Shown here: piece after piece, positions 11,831 through 22,203 of the stretch | How positions within the stretch are numbered: position 1 is the stretch's first letter | How the letters are laid out: each line of letters begins with the position of its first letter | From: Dendrobium chrysotoxum | Lineage: Eukaryota > Streptophyta > Magnoliopsida > Asparagales > Orchidaceae | Assembly: GCA_019925795.1 (NCBI GenBank) | Contig: CM034307.1 | Location: forward strand, 65,968,864-66,032,863 | Direction of reading: 5' to 3' | DNA length: 64,000 nt | Program-made: the position numbers and the translations under genes | The notes under the pieces: generated by a model | What the model was told of the DNA's origin: nothing | The model's database searches: none | Seen by the model: the letters and a program-made list of their open reading frames with translations, nothing else

Positions 11831-13320
11831 GTTGAATCGTATGTGGGAAACTTTAATTCCTTATTGAATGAGCTGAGTTGGGTGGTTCTTATTGGTTGAT
11901 TTGGAGGCACATTTATGTGGGCTAATAATTACTTTTTTTTCCTTCTTTCTCTATATATAGTGGCTGAATTTCTTTGTGCAGGGGTTTTTGGAATGAGTGA
12001 TCATTTTAAAAATATAAGGGTTTCTTTTTAGCTTTCGAGTTGTCTTCTCCCTAACCACTACTTCTTCCTCTCGGTCTTCTTTCTACTTTTTTTCTTCACG
12101 GTTTTTCTTCCATATGTATCTTTCTTCTCTAAACTATTGTGAGTTGTAAGTGGTGTTGTGCCTTGTGTTGGAACCTAAATCCTATGGTGGATCGTTGGTT
12201 TGTCCTTTCCTTTGAGCACATTCCCTAATTTGTGTTTAAATGTGAGGAAACCATTCGTGGTTGTTCTAAGGGTTTATATTTTGTTTTTTGTTATTTATTT
12301 TGTCTCATGTAACTTTCTAATAAATTTTCCATATTAGTTTTCTACTAAGTGTCCAATATTTTGGTGTTTGTTTATGTGATATGGAAAGGAAGTATTTTAA
12401 TTTGTATTCCTAGTGTTCTCCTACTTGGTTTAAGAACTTAGGTTGCATGACTAATTGAAAAAGAATAGTTAACATGTACAAAAGAAAGATTCTAAGTAAT
12501 CATCCTTAATCTTTCTCATTAAAATTCAATATATATAATTAATATACATAACAATTAATCTACCCCTTTCTTTTCAATATTTCAAATTACTCAATAATTC
12601 CCGAAGCAGATATCCAAAGAAAATAGACTCATTCATATCTGCGTAAAAGAGCATTTGATTATATATCAAATGGAGCTAACAGTGAGGGCAATTTGAAGGT
12701 ATTGTGGAGTTTGGCTTCCCTTCATATTATCAATGATAACTTTATGTTGAACAAGAGAGATGGGTGTTAGAATTTAATATATTTTAATTTCTAAATTGAT
12801 ATACATATGAAACTCATAGCAATATTTGAGTATGGATATACATATAAACTAGACACAAGAAATTAAATGGGATCCCTCTTTGCATACATTAGTTTAATTT
12901 ACAAAATCATTGAGTAGAATTGCATTAAGTGGTTTTTAAATGTTTGTAATCATATCAACCATAATGTATTTAATTACATACCAAATCGGCAAACCAGTAC
13001 AAGTCCAACATAAAGAACTTTAATGATATGAGAAATATAAGCAAAAACAATCAAAATGATCGGATATTTTACTGCTGCTTCTGACATTTCTACCCTGAGT
13101 CGACCACCAGCAAGCACATGGTGATATCCGCACATCAGCTATTCCTTAGCTATCTTGCTCGAATGGCAGAAGTAAAATGCGAATAACACTCTTCTCTTAC
13201 ATTTTTTGCTTGAGCTACTTTGACTGAAAGAAAGGAGGCTACCAGCTTCTACGTGAGAGGGAGAAAATCAGAAAGGTGGGAAAGAGAGCTGGATCTCTCC
13301 GTTTCCCCTTGATCGACCTC
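11831..13320. other. No gene seen; possible solo LTR with TATA box
   Basis: TATA-like 'tctctatatatagtgg' near 11,950 is followed by a T/C-rich leader (12,030-12,120), as in many LTR U3-R regions. I could not identify TG...CA ends or a partner LTR. The remainder is AT-rich, without convincing open frames. Confidence 0.25.
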
Positions 13321-13324
13321 AAAG

Positions 13325-13327
<3 letters not shown>

Positions 13328-13362
<35 letters not shown>

Positions 13363-13376
13363 GTGAGTGAGTAAGA
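13328..13376. repeat. (GA)n microsatellite grading into (GTGA)n
   Basis: About fifteen GA dinucleotides near 13,328-13,358 continue as gtgagtgagtgagt. It accounts for the serine/leucine-rich minus-strand frame across it. Confidence 0.9.
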
Positions 13377-13551
13377 GTGGGGGGTTTCAGGTATGGAGAG
13401 AGATCTCCGGTTAGGCCCTGTAGGAGGATGAGTATAGCACACCAGAGGCGAGGGCTGCAGGAGTTCTGTATGGCAGCAGTTGATCGACGTCGGGGTCTGT
13501 AGTATGAGGGAGTGAACCGGCATCGAGAGAGGTGGGATGGTGAGTCGTGCT

Positions 13552-14212
13552 TAGGGGTGCAACCGAGTCAAGCTGACTCGACCTCGACTCGGTAACAGGC
13601 TTGACGAGTCGAGCTCACGAGTCGAGCTCAAACGCGATTTTGAGCTCGACAACTTATCTAGCTCGAGCTCGAACAGACGTCCGCTCGACTCATCAGCTTA
13701 TCAAGCGGCTCGCGAAGGCGACTGGGCGGGAAAGCGGATGATTGAGCGAGCTGCCGCAACCATTCAAAAGCTGGCCGGGAAAACCAAATCTACGGGGCGG
13801 GAAAACCAAATCTCGGTGGCGGATCCTCGGGATTACGCCGAGCGAGCTCAGTATTTGGCATGCAACGACAAGCTGACGAGTTAACGGTAGACGCGACGAC
13901 AAGAGGACGAGATGACGCCAAGGCTCGGGACGACGACGGACGTGATGTCGGATGTGACGACAAGCGGACGGACGACGTCGAGCTCGGGATGACGCCAGAC
14001 GTGACGATGAGACTACCCGGGAGTCGGGACGGACTCGAAAGCAGAGCTCGGGACTGAGCTCAACGAGCTGCTCGCTGTGAGACGAGTCGAGCTCGAGCTT
14101 GGATTTTGAGCTTGACTCGAGTTCGAGCTCGAGCTCGAGCTCGGTATTTGGCATGCGAGCTCGACTCGAACAACCCCAGGCTCGAGCTCGACTCGACTCG
14201 TTTGCACCCCTA
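13552..14212. mobile_element. hAT-type non-autonomous element with 8-bp TSD
   Basis: The element begins taggggtgcaaccgagtc and ends gactcgtttgcacccct(a). These are inverted termini typical of hAT-derived plant MITEs. Identical 8-bp duplications gtcgtgct flank it at 13,544-13,551 and 14,213-14,220, which fits the 8-bp TSD of the hAT superfamily. The 661-bp body is dominated by GAGCTCGA/TCGAGCTC and GACGACG words and encodes no transposase. Open frames inside it are by-products of this repeat composition. It lies in a locus where I see no gene. Confidence 0.9.
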
Positions 14213-14285
14213 GTCGTGCTCGTGAGAGGATTAGGGAGAGAGAGCTGCTTGCCATTGAGAGAATCCTAGAGATCTAACCCTCTTG

Positions 14286-14910
14286 TGGCTATGTCCCAAA
14301 AAAAAAAGGGGGATGAAAAAGATGCCTCTCCTCCTTGGGAAATTATTCTGTGTGGACTCCAGATGTAACTCTACGTCCGGACTTCAATACAATGCTAACA
14401 CGTGTATTTATAATATTTGTCACTTGTTTTTCCAATTTTCCGCGTAGCCCGACAACCCGACCTGATCGAGATGCAAAAATTTAAGTTTTATTAAAAATAA
14501 ACCCGCATAAGCGCCCTAATATCTTGGGTTTAGGATTTTGGCAGAGTAATTTTGCCACCTGAGATAGGATTTCTCCTCAGAAGAAAGCTGAGAATAAAAA
14601 AGAGAGAAAGAGTCTATGAAGATGGAAACCGGTTTGGAGGACGTTAAATCCTTCAAGGAGATGGAAGGCGTTACACAAAATGTCCAGGAAGGCTTAGTGC
14701 AGCGAACCATGATAGATAAGTTGAGGATATTATAAGTAAATTTTATATTCCGAAGAGGTTTTATTATTTTTCTGTAAATATATAGTTTTTAATGGTTTAG
14801 GGTGTATCTTTTAAATCTTTTTTTCTCCTCTGAAGTTATATTTCTCTACACAAGCTTAGATTCAAGTTTTGATTCTATGTACAAGTTTAGATAAAACCTA
14901 TATTGCTATG
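14286..14910. other. Leader of the MULE region; no confident gene
   Basis: A small open frame from an ATG at 14,617 encodes about 39 residues beginning MKMETGLEDVKSFKEME. It could be a degenerate first exon of the MULE gene downstream, but no family motif supports this. The rest is T-rich. Confidence 0.25.
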
Positions 14911-14915
14911 TAATA

Positions 14916-15020
14916 TTGTTGTGTATTATTACTGTATACTTTTGTTGTGTACCACTGTGTACCGTTATATACTGTGTATCGCTATTGTGTATCGCTGTGA
15001 CTTTTGTGTATTGTCATGCT
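14916..15020 (+). repeat. TGTGTACCGCTG-type degenerate array, copy 1
   Basis: Imperfect 12-15-bp units (tgtgtaccactg, tgtgtaccgtta, tgtgtatcgcta, tgtgtatcgctg) sit about 240 bp upstream of the MULE transposase exon. They probably lie in an intron, because a good acceptor (attagattttcag) ends at 15,256. The same array type recurs three more times up to 19.55 kb. Confidence 0.75.
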
Positions 15021-15256
15021 TATATCAATATAATTCAATATATTTCTCTTATGTATAGGGTGTTTATAATTGTGAGAAGGAAGCATACGATATGTACTGT
15101 CATTATGCTCATAATATTGGTTTTAGTGTTCGTAAAGAACATCACAGTTACTGGTCTAATTCCAGAAAAATAAGAAGGGTATTGACTTAAATTCCTAATC
15201 AAAATATCAAAAATTAAATACTAGAACGGGGTGTCCTGCTTTTATTAGATTTTCAG

Positions 15257-17130
15257 TGGATGAAGATGGAGTTTGGACGGTGCAAAATTAATAGAGAGCC
15301 ACGTCACAAATTAGCTAGGCCGAAAGATCAACATCTGCTTAGATCATGTAGGAATATTAGTGATGAGAAAGCATCAATTCTTAAATCAATGACAGAAGCC
15401 GGGATAAGAACCATTGATGTATTTACCTACCTAGCTGATGAAGTTGGAGGTTTAAAAAATATTGGATTCTCTAAGAGGAATGCATATAACTACATTCAAA
15501 AAGAGCAAAGAGAAAAGATTGAGTATGTGGACACCAATTCCCTAATTCAACTATTTAAAGATCGACAAGTTGATGACAATATGTTTGCATGGGACGTCGA
15601 AACTGATGAAGATGATAGATTGTTAGAATTTTTTTTTATTGATGGGTTGGGGAGAATAGATTATGACTGCTTTGGAGATGTGATAATTTTTTCTACTAAT
15701 TATAGGCTTGATAAATATAATTTAGTTTGTATATTATTTGTTGAAGTTAATAATCATTGACAGAATATTTTATTAGGGGTGACCTTTTTATTGGAGGAGA
15801 TAATTGAATCATTTATGTGATTGTTTAAAATATTTATACGAATAAGGGTGATAAATATCCCATAATAATATTTATTGATCAGGATAAGGTAATGACTAAG
15901 GCAATAGAAATTGCATTACCTCAAACACACCATAAGCTATGCTAATGGCACATCACCAAGAAGGCTCTGTCCAAGGTGTGGTGTTTTAATAGCAACATCA
16001 AAGTTGAGGCCTTTTTAATAGGTGTTTAAGCATGTATGATTTTGAGGAGGAGTTTGAGAGAACTTGGGCTGAAATGATCACTGAAGGGGGCCTCTACAGC
16101 CATGATTGGTTGAAGGAGCTTTATAAGATTAGGAATAAGTGGTCAACAACATTCAATAAGAATTATTTTAACATTGGCTTTCTTTCAATACAACGTAGCG
16201 AGTCCACTAACAATGTGTGCTATGACATTTCAAAACCAACAAATTCTATAACTGATTGTTTGCTAGCTTAGAGAAGGTGATGATGACTTGACATTGGAAT
16301 AAATAAGATGAATATTTTAGATGTAGCTAGTCTGAAATAATACCTGTCATAAAAAGTAGCTCAATACTAAAGCAAGCTGTTTGATTTTATTCAAGAAAAT
16401 TATATTTCTTTTTTTGAAGAATAATTTTTATAGGTTGTGGGTGGAATGTGTATAGATTATGCCTCAAGTGATCATCAGCATTTTTTATCAAAAGCATCTA
16501 GAAGATTGATTAGTCGATCCATTTGACTATTTATTTTGATGCAAAAGAGGATACCATTCAATGCAGCAGTATGAAGTTCGACATGATAGATTTACTATGT
16601 TCTCATTACATGAGAGTTATGAGGCAGTTAGATAAAGTTAATATTCCTACGAAGTACCTACTATTGAGATGACCAGCAAGAGCTAGAAAAGATATTTATG
16701 TTGGCCGCACATTCACAAGTATGGGAAAGAAAGACAACACATCTTAGAAGGGATGTATTGGTATGATTATTTAGAAATCATCTTAGTATATTTGCATATC
16801 AAATTAGCACATGAACACAGGGGAATGAGGAAGAAAAATAGTACATGTTGGCTGCAACGAATGACAAGGTCAATAATATAGACTTGATCCTGGATGGCAA
16901 TAGAAAGAACCATAAGTTTGTAGGCAACACATAAGGTGGGTTTAAAAAATTGAAAGATCCACTAAAGTGCAGGCCTAAAGGCATTTCTAATACAAGATTG
17001 AAGAGTCACTGAGAGAAGAGAAAATATATAAAAAAAAGAACCTGCCGACCAGGCCACTACAACAGAACAGTGTTCACCAGTGAGTCAGGTCAAGTTCTCA
17101 AACATATCAGAATGTTTCATAGAGGAATAC
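15257..17130 (+). pseudogene. FAR1-like MULE transposase pseudogene
   Basis: The first exon begins just after an acceptor at 15,256. It has the FAR1/FHY3-type order: 'HKLARPKDQHLLRS', 'EVGGLKNIGFSKRNAYNYI', then the transposase core start 'DYDCFGDVIIFSTNY ... VEVNNH'. The core continues in broken frames as IFIDQDKVMTKAIE (about 15,871) and WHITKKALSK, then KWSTTFNKNYFNIGFLSIQR and SESTNNV (16,140-16,215). A SWIM-finger-like part (LLCSHYMRVMRQLDKVNIPTKY, about 16,590-16,665) follows. A C-terminal 'DPLKCRPKGISN ... RTCRPGHYN' knuckle-like tail lies near 16,960-17,065. Four tryptophan positions read TGA (15,758; 15,818; 16,670; 17,010), a TAA interrupts at 15,943, and frameshifts lie near 15,850 and 16,030. 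Such proteins catalyse cut-and-paste Mutator transposition or act as domesticated transcription factors. This copy can do neither. Confidence 0.85.
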
Positions 17131-17375
17131 ATTCTCGGGCCATCAACCAGCAAGCCGACACCTGAATATGCAAGAATGATGATGAAAATCATTGAATCAG
17201 AGCAACACGGATGATGTGTAATTATTTCATTATAAAATTATATTGTGTATTATAAAATTTTATTCTATATTTGATAAATTCATTGTAAAATTACATAGTG
17301 TATCGTAAAATTCATTATAAAAACACATTATGTATTATAAAATTACATTGATTATTGGCTTATTACTTTATTTTG
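17131..17375. other. AT-rich spacer after the MULE
   Basis: Several 'attataaaattacatt' words repeat at about 17,220-17,345, a small degenerate tandem. No coding signal. Confidence 0.4.
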
Positions 17376-17470
17376 ATGTGTATTATTATCGTGTACTGCT
17401 GTGTACCTCTATGTACTATTATTGTGTACCGCTCTGTACTGCTGTGTATCGTTGTGTACGTACTGTTATA
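17376..17470 (+). repeat. TGTGTACCGCTG-type degenerate array, copy 2
   Basis: Units tgtgtattattatcg, tgtactgctg, tgtgtacctcta, tgtgtaccgctc and tgtgtatcgttg run in the same orientation as copy 1, between the MULE tail and the next open frames. Confidence 0.75.
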
Positions 17471-17659
17471 GAAAATTATTTATGGTGGGTAGTTGTGACA
17501 TTTCAGCTATTTAAGCGGAGTTGTTATAATATTTCAGGTATTTAAGATGGGTGGTTGTAACTTTTCATCTCTTTAAAGTGGGTTAGTTGTAGCATTTGAG
17601 TTATTTTAGGTATATCACAAGTTCCCTCTAGTAGCTTCCTTTTTTATCGATGTAAGCGC

Positions 17660-18300
17660 TGCGATTATGCTCTATCGACTGTATTGGGTGGATACTGAGA
17701 AGTCTCGAGGTATACCGACAAAAGACTTTGTGGACATTGCCAGTAGTATGATGCATGAATGCATGTCAAGATGTTCTAACAGTTTGCTTGAGCAACTAGC
17801 AAGGGAAAATGAAATATACAGATATTGCGTGCATACATGGCATGAACGTTGTGATTATATAGTCGAGATTTCGTATAGAGAGGCGATGGCAGTGGAGGGC
17901 AATAAAATAGGAAATTTTCTAAATGCTAGAGGCTGAAGATATATGGAAAGTAAGGTTTTTGAGAAATATCACCATCTAACTAGTGCTCACTTTCTTCAAA
18001 TGCATTTTCATGAGCTACAACGTAACAGAGAAGGTGGCAGTTCCAATGTTGTTGATAGGCCACCTAGTGATGTAAACAATGTCTTTCTTTATCACCCTTG
18101 GGATCCAACTAAGAATGCCTTCATTATAGACTTGTATATACAAACATTGAAGAAGTTGTTACATGGAGGTAAGCGAAAGAAGTTTCTAAACCTGGTTGAT
18201 TAGAAAGATTTACATTACGAGTTGATGTTACGGTTTGGATGTTGTCCACCACAAACTCAACTGCAGGCGCATGTGCGCCAGCTACTTAAGGAGCAGTAAT
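17660..18300 (+). pseudogene. Unrecognised coding-like segment between MULE and Ulp1 gene
   Basis: Two adjacent plus frames, 17,667-17,936 (ending at a TGA) and 17,943-18,203, have normal protein-like composition: 'IPTKDFVDIASSMMHECMSR', 'ENEIYRYCVHTWHERC', 'FLYHPWDPTKNAFIID'. Their phases and tight spacing fit one coding region broken by a stop and a small frameshift. Coding character may continue to about 18,300 (RFGCCPPQTQLQAHVRQLL). I do not recognise a family. Position suggests an accessory part of the MULE or a captured gene piece. Confidence 0.4.
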
Positions 18301-18326
18301 TGTGATCCCTTTGCGATTTGGACACT

Positions 18327-18432
18327 ATGTACCATTGTGTACGGTTGCTATATACCACCGTGTATCACTGTGTACCGCTATATATAATTACTATGTACTA
18401 TTGTGTACCGCTGTTGTGTACTTCTGATGTAT
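18327..18432 (+). repeat. TGTGTACCGCTG-type degenerate array, copy 3
   Basis: Units taccattgtgtacggttg, tgtatcactg, tgtgtaccgcta, tgtaccgctgttg run in the same orientation as copies 1 and 2. It lies in the gap between the plus-strand frames and the minus-strand Ulp1-like gene. Confidence 0.75.
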
Positions 18433-18639
18433 TATAAAGTTCCCACAGACAGGAATGCAAATAATTATCTCAAGAACTGTGTTACTCAAAAACTATATTA
18501 CTCTTTTATATATATATAATTCTTTTACAACTATAAATAAAGAATGTCTGCACAAGATGACAACTACAAATAAAGATGCATGTATAAAATAACAACTACA
18601 AATTAAGAATGTCTATACAAAATGACAGCTGCAAATAAA

Positions 18640-20055
18640 GAATGTGTCTACAACTTATGTAAAGTTATTTTTTAGTTGTACAAAGAATATTGTATGCCAG
18701 TTTGGCCTGAATTTAGGCATTTTATCTTGTTAGTCTTTATGTTCAGCCCAATTAATACTCTGATGTTGGATAGCAACCTCCATATATTTACAAACGAACA
18801 TATCGCAATAAATGTTATTTGTCTAGGTTGGTACACCAGTGACAGGTTGGACCAGCCATTGTCGTATGTCAGCATCAAAAGAATCATTTGTTTCTTGATA
18901 AAGATAATTTATCTAGAAAAAATATTGAGACCATATTAATTTGAATCTAGTGGAGTCAAAATTTAAGATGAAAGGGTAGTAGGAAATCAAATCTGGTCTT
19001 ACAATTTCAGGAAGCACAGCCTTATGAGCCTTGTTGGGCAAGGAATCGAAAAACTGTCAAACTTAATTCTTCAAGTTTGCTACCAAAATGATCCAATGCA
19101 TATTGTTGATCACATGTAACAGCAACACATTTGAACCCCTTAAGGAATCTCTATTGATATGGTTGACATACATTTTGGTATATGTAGTATATTTTGAGTA
19201 TGACTGGCATGAATCAAACAAAATAACAAATTACTTCATCAAACAATTATACACACATATATGCAAAATATGTAATAAGTGACGACATATCCAATGCAGG
19301 CAAGAAACAAATAAGAATGGTTGGTAAAGGCCTGGGTGAAGCTTGTTCTTCTTAGCTAGCAATACGGCAAAAGCATCAACATGGTTGTTATCAAAATACT
19401 TGTCTGTTATTAGTTCGTTAATTTGACTTTTATAAATAATGACGTTCCCAGCAGTGAATACCGTGTCAGACCTGAAAAAAAATATAAAGGTCAGCAATAC
19501 ACAAAAGCGGTGCATAATGGTACACAGCGGTACACAACAGTAAAAAAATAATTTCAACATAATTAAAACTTATTGGTCAGTATACATTTCTAAACAACTG
19601 TCTATGAACGCCCTCATTTCTTCAGTTATCATCTCCCTCCCAAGAAATTCTATCTTTTTTGGTGCTAGTTTGGCAATGACGGTTATTCCCTCATCCACCT
19701 CAATAACCGCAGCTGATGCCGGCAGTTGTTGCATAGGCTTAGGCTTTTTAACTGCCTTTTTATGGCCTTTTTCCTCTTCTGACTAGTGGTGTATGGGGTC
19801 TTCACCAAAATTTTCTTCCGGTCGGTCCTTACTTGCACACGAAGTGCAATACCTATGTCACAGGTTGACGCAAAGCAATCATCCTCATCATCTTCCTGAT
19901 CTTTCACTCATCATCAGGGCTAGTATTTGATTAGTGACATGATCAAATTTACAACTGGTACATTGTTATCCTCATTAATGCCGATAGAAAGAATATTTGC
20001 TGGAGGATGTACAGATATTGGGCCTTCCTCAACAATGTTGGATGTAGGTAGTTAT
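18640..20055 (-). pseudogene. Ulp1-like (C48) cysteine peptidase pseudogene
   Basis: The catalytic half is readable on the minus strand. An exon begins at 19,471 after an acceptor (tttttttcag) and reads 'LITDKYFDNNHVDAFAVLL' then 'YQPFLFVSCLHW'. The next exon carries 'VINNMHWIILVANLKN', with the catalytic His codon at 19,096-19,098, then QFFDSLPNK, with Asp at 19,045-19,047. A last part reads 'NNIYCDMFVCKYMEVAIQH', with Cys at 18,805-18,807, so the His-Asp-Cys order of SUMO-type peptidases is visible. Stops at 19,063 (TAA) and 19,057 (TGA at a Trp position) kill it. Acidic sequence at 19,683-19,907 (KDQEDDEDD) may be an upstream exon. Ulp1-like genes are carried by some plant MULEs, and this one faces the transposase gene. 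The FAR1-like MULE may have carried it, which is inference. Confidence 0.8.
19497..19547 (-). repeat. TGTGTACCGCTG-type degenerate array, copy 4 (inverted)
   Basis: On the minus strand it reads tgttgtgtaccgctgtgtaccattatgcaccgc, immediately upstream of the acceptor of the Ulp1-like exon. As with copy 1, it appears to lie in the intron just before the first recognisable exon, in the gene's own sense. Confidence 0.75.
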
Positions 20056-20059
20056 AACA

Positions 20060-20279
20060 TGATACAAAGCATTTTAGTTATAATATTCCTTAGGAATAAT
20101 AGATCTAGTTTTATACCTATTTCTAGAAAGTTCTCTTACTAGCTTATATATAGAATGTTGTAAGAAGAATGGAGGCATTGATGAATATTAATCCTTTTTG
20201 AAGCTTTAAGCTTATGTTTGTTCCCTGGATTGAAAATTCCTTCTAGCAAATATGATTCTTCCGCTGATCTACTGCATCA
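20060..20279 (+). repeat. Family A LTR, copy 1
   Basis: A 220-bp copy runs from tgatacaaagc to tactgcatca. It is nearly collinear with the copy at 22,670-22,891 and with the reverse complement of 21,985-22,203. No 5-bp target duplication is visible: left taaca, right gtccc. The end of the neighbouring minus-strand open frame (residues DQRKNHIC) is read from this LTR and is not gene sequence. Confidence 0.85.
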
Positions 20280-21300
20280 GTCCCTATGTCGAACATGAGA
20301 TGATTTAATGTCCTTGCAGCAATTTCTTTTCTGCTTACTTCTATAGCTTCATATTGCCTTCCAAGCTTTCCTTTATTAACTACCAGATCATCAAACAAGT
20401 CATCTACTTCATTCTTACACATCCCGATATGTTGATTTGTGAAATCACCATTCTTCCTCCATACAGATAACTTAGAGGATAATATTGGGCTTTCATCAAC
20501 AAGGAATCCCTTACCAGAACTAAACTCATCCCCACGAAGTGAAGGCAAAGAAGCAATCCTTCTAAAAATACCATTGCAACATGATTTGTTCTCACAAAGT
20601 ATCATTTCTGATAATAATTTATGAGACCATACCTTATCAGGACGAAGGATTTCATCCATTGTAATGTAAAGTAGTGTTTCATCTCTTGCCCTTTCTTTAG
20701 TGTCTTTAATGTAAGCTACAAGTGATGCAGGGACGGCGACCAACGGATTCACTGTTTGCTGAATTTCTGCATCTGTAGCCAAATGGGCATTCATGCAAAC
20801 ATCTGAAGTGCATTTAGATGCTTCAAAGGTGCCATTGATGGTTGTATCTAAGGAATTTAATACCTGCTGTGATCTACTTCTCTTGATCTTACATCATCAT
20901 CAATTCTCAAATTTCCACTTGTGTCTACTTTCTAGAACTAATAAGGCAACGTTAGAGGCTAAATTAGCTTTTGTTTTATGAATATTGGTAGAATTAGGCT
21001 TTAGAACCACAATTCTTGTGGGCTGACATCTATTTTCAGCCTTAGGAATAGACATGTTAGAGCTACAGCCGTCTTCATCAAAGTTTCTTTTGATCTTTTC
21101 ACCACATGCACACCTATTTTTGTTTATAGATTTATCTTGATTTGAATCAAATGATGTGGTTGGCTTCAAAACAGCAATGCACTTGGTCCCCAAAGCATCT
21201 TTGAACTAATGATTTTCTGTTGTTTCTGTTCCAGCTTTAGAGTCATCACTAGGAATCATCTGCTGCAGTTGTTGTTGCTTCATAAATAGCTTGGAGTAAT
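20280..21300 (-). pseudogene. Captured gene-like ORF, possibly TRM/LONGIFOLIA-like
   Basis: One minus-strand frame runs from about 21,290 to the LTR edge with only two interruptions: a TAG near 21,210 and a TGA triplet near 20,895-20,900. N- to C-terminal landmarks are 'LFMKQQQLQQMIPSDDSK', 'TRIVVLKPNSTNIHKTKANL', 'NPLVAVPASLVAYIKDTK', 'MDEILRPDKVWSHKLLSEM', 'RRIASLPSLRGDEFSSGKG' and 'RQYEAIEVSRKEIAARTLNH'. Composition is that of a real plant protein and unlike gag or pol. The TRIVVLKP motif recalls plant TRM/LONGIFOLIA-type proteins, but I am unsure. It lies in sense with the inverted LTR/PBS at 21,971-22,203, so it looks captured by the retroelement. Confidence 0.5.
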
Positions 21301-21970
21301 TAGAGGATGACTCGATGTCACCGTCGGCAGGGAAAGGAGGATCTTCTTCAAGAGCGAAGCAGAGACAAATATGGTGGTAGGAAAGGTGAAAACAGGGACT
21401 AGTGTATCATCACTGGAGCCGAGTGGTAGCAAATCAGGATTGGTGGTCTGGTGGCGAGAGGAATCAGAGGCAGAATCAGAACTAGCAGGTGGATCTGCTC
21501 GGGTCGTGGGTACGAGAAAGGAAGTTGGAAGGTGTTGCGCTTGAACACGGGGCCAGTTGCGCAGGCGTGCTAGAAAGCAGAGGAGCAACGGCAAAGACAC
21601 AGGCGAATTTGGAGGCGGAATCAAGGTCAAGCTTGTAGGAGGCACGCGGAACCGGGATCGTTCGCGTCAAGCGGATGAGAGGAACAAAGGCGAAGGCGCC
21701 AGTATGATTGCCAACCGATCGTAATCTGCCTAGGGAACAATGAAATTAGAACATGAATCAATCATTCGATCAAGTGATGCATTCACTTGAGCTGTCCGAA
21801 GGGCTTTACGGTGTCGATCATCGTCGATCGCCCATCTTCTTCGGCGTCGATCATCGTCGACCGCCCATCTTATTCTGTGTCGATCTTCGTTGACCGCCCA
21901 TTTTCTTTGACTTCGATCGTCGTCAATAGAACATCTTCTTCGATAGTCCGTCATTCTTCATAAGCTCCAG
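21301..21970 (-). mobile_element. Family A 5' internal (leader/gag-like) region
   Basis: This lies just inside the PBS in the minus sense. It contains a short degenerate repeat near 21,810-21,945 encoding RRRRWAIDDDRH-like units, followed by 'LRTAQVNASLDRMIDS'. The stretch 21,735-21,870 closely resembles 30,590-30,710, which belongs to another copy of the same family. 21,301-21,720 is GC-richer, with no convincing protein. Confidence 0.55.
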
Positions 21971-21984
21971 GCTTCGATACCAAC
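21971..21984 (-). promoter_or_regulatory. Primer-binding site, initiator-Met-tRNA-like
   Basis: In minus sense, the bases directly after the inverted LTR's CATCA end read gttggtatcgaagcc. This matches the usual TGGTATCAGAGC plant iMet-type PBS with small differences. It fixes minus-strand polarity for this LTR and the adjoining internal region. Confidence 0.65.
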
Positions 21985-22203
21985 TGATGTAGTGGATCGG
22001 CGGAAGAATCGAATCTGCTAGAAGGAATTCTCAATCAAGGGAACGAACACAAGCTTAAGAGCTTCAAAAAGGATTAATATTCATCAATGCCTCCATTCTT
22101 CTTACAACATTCTATATATAAGCTAGCAAGAGAACTTTCTAGAAATAGGTATAAAACTATATCTATTATTCGTAAGGAATATTATAACTAAATGCTCCCA
22201 TCA
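21985..22203 (-). repeat. Family A LTR, copy 2 (inverted)
   Basis: 219 bp, from tgatgtagtggatcgg to aaatgctcccatca on the plus strand, so inverted relative to copies 1 and 3. The PBS adjoins its low-coordinate side, which makes it a 5' LTR in minus orientation. The CSI1-like fragment starts immediately on its high-coordinate side in the opposite sense. The arrangement therefore cannot be one simple element. Confidence 0.85.

Noticed and set aside
13239..14255. Long serine/leucine- and arginine-rich open frames on both strands
   Set aside because: They are by-products of the (GA)n microsatellite and of the GAGCTCGA-rich hAT element. No domain, and both strands are open alike.
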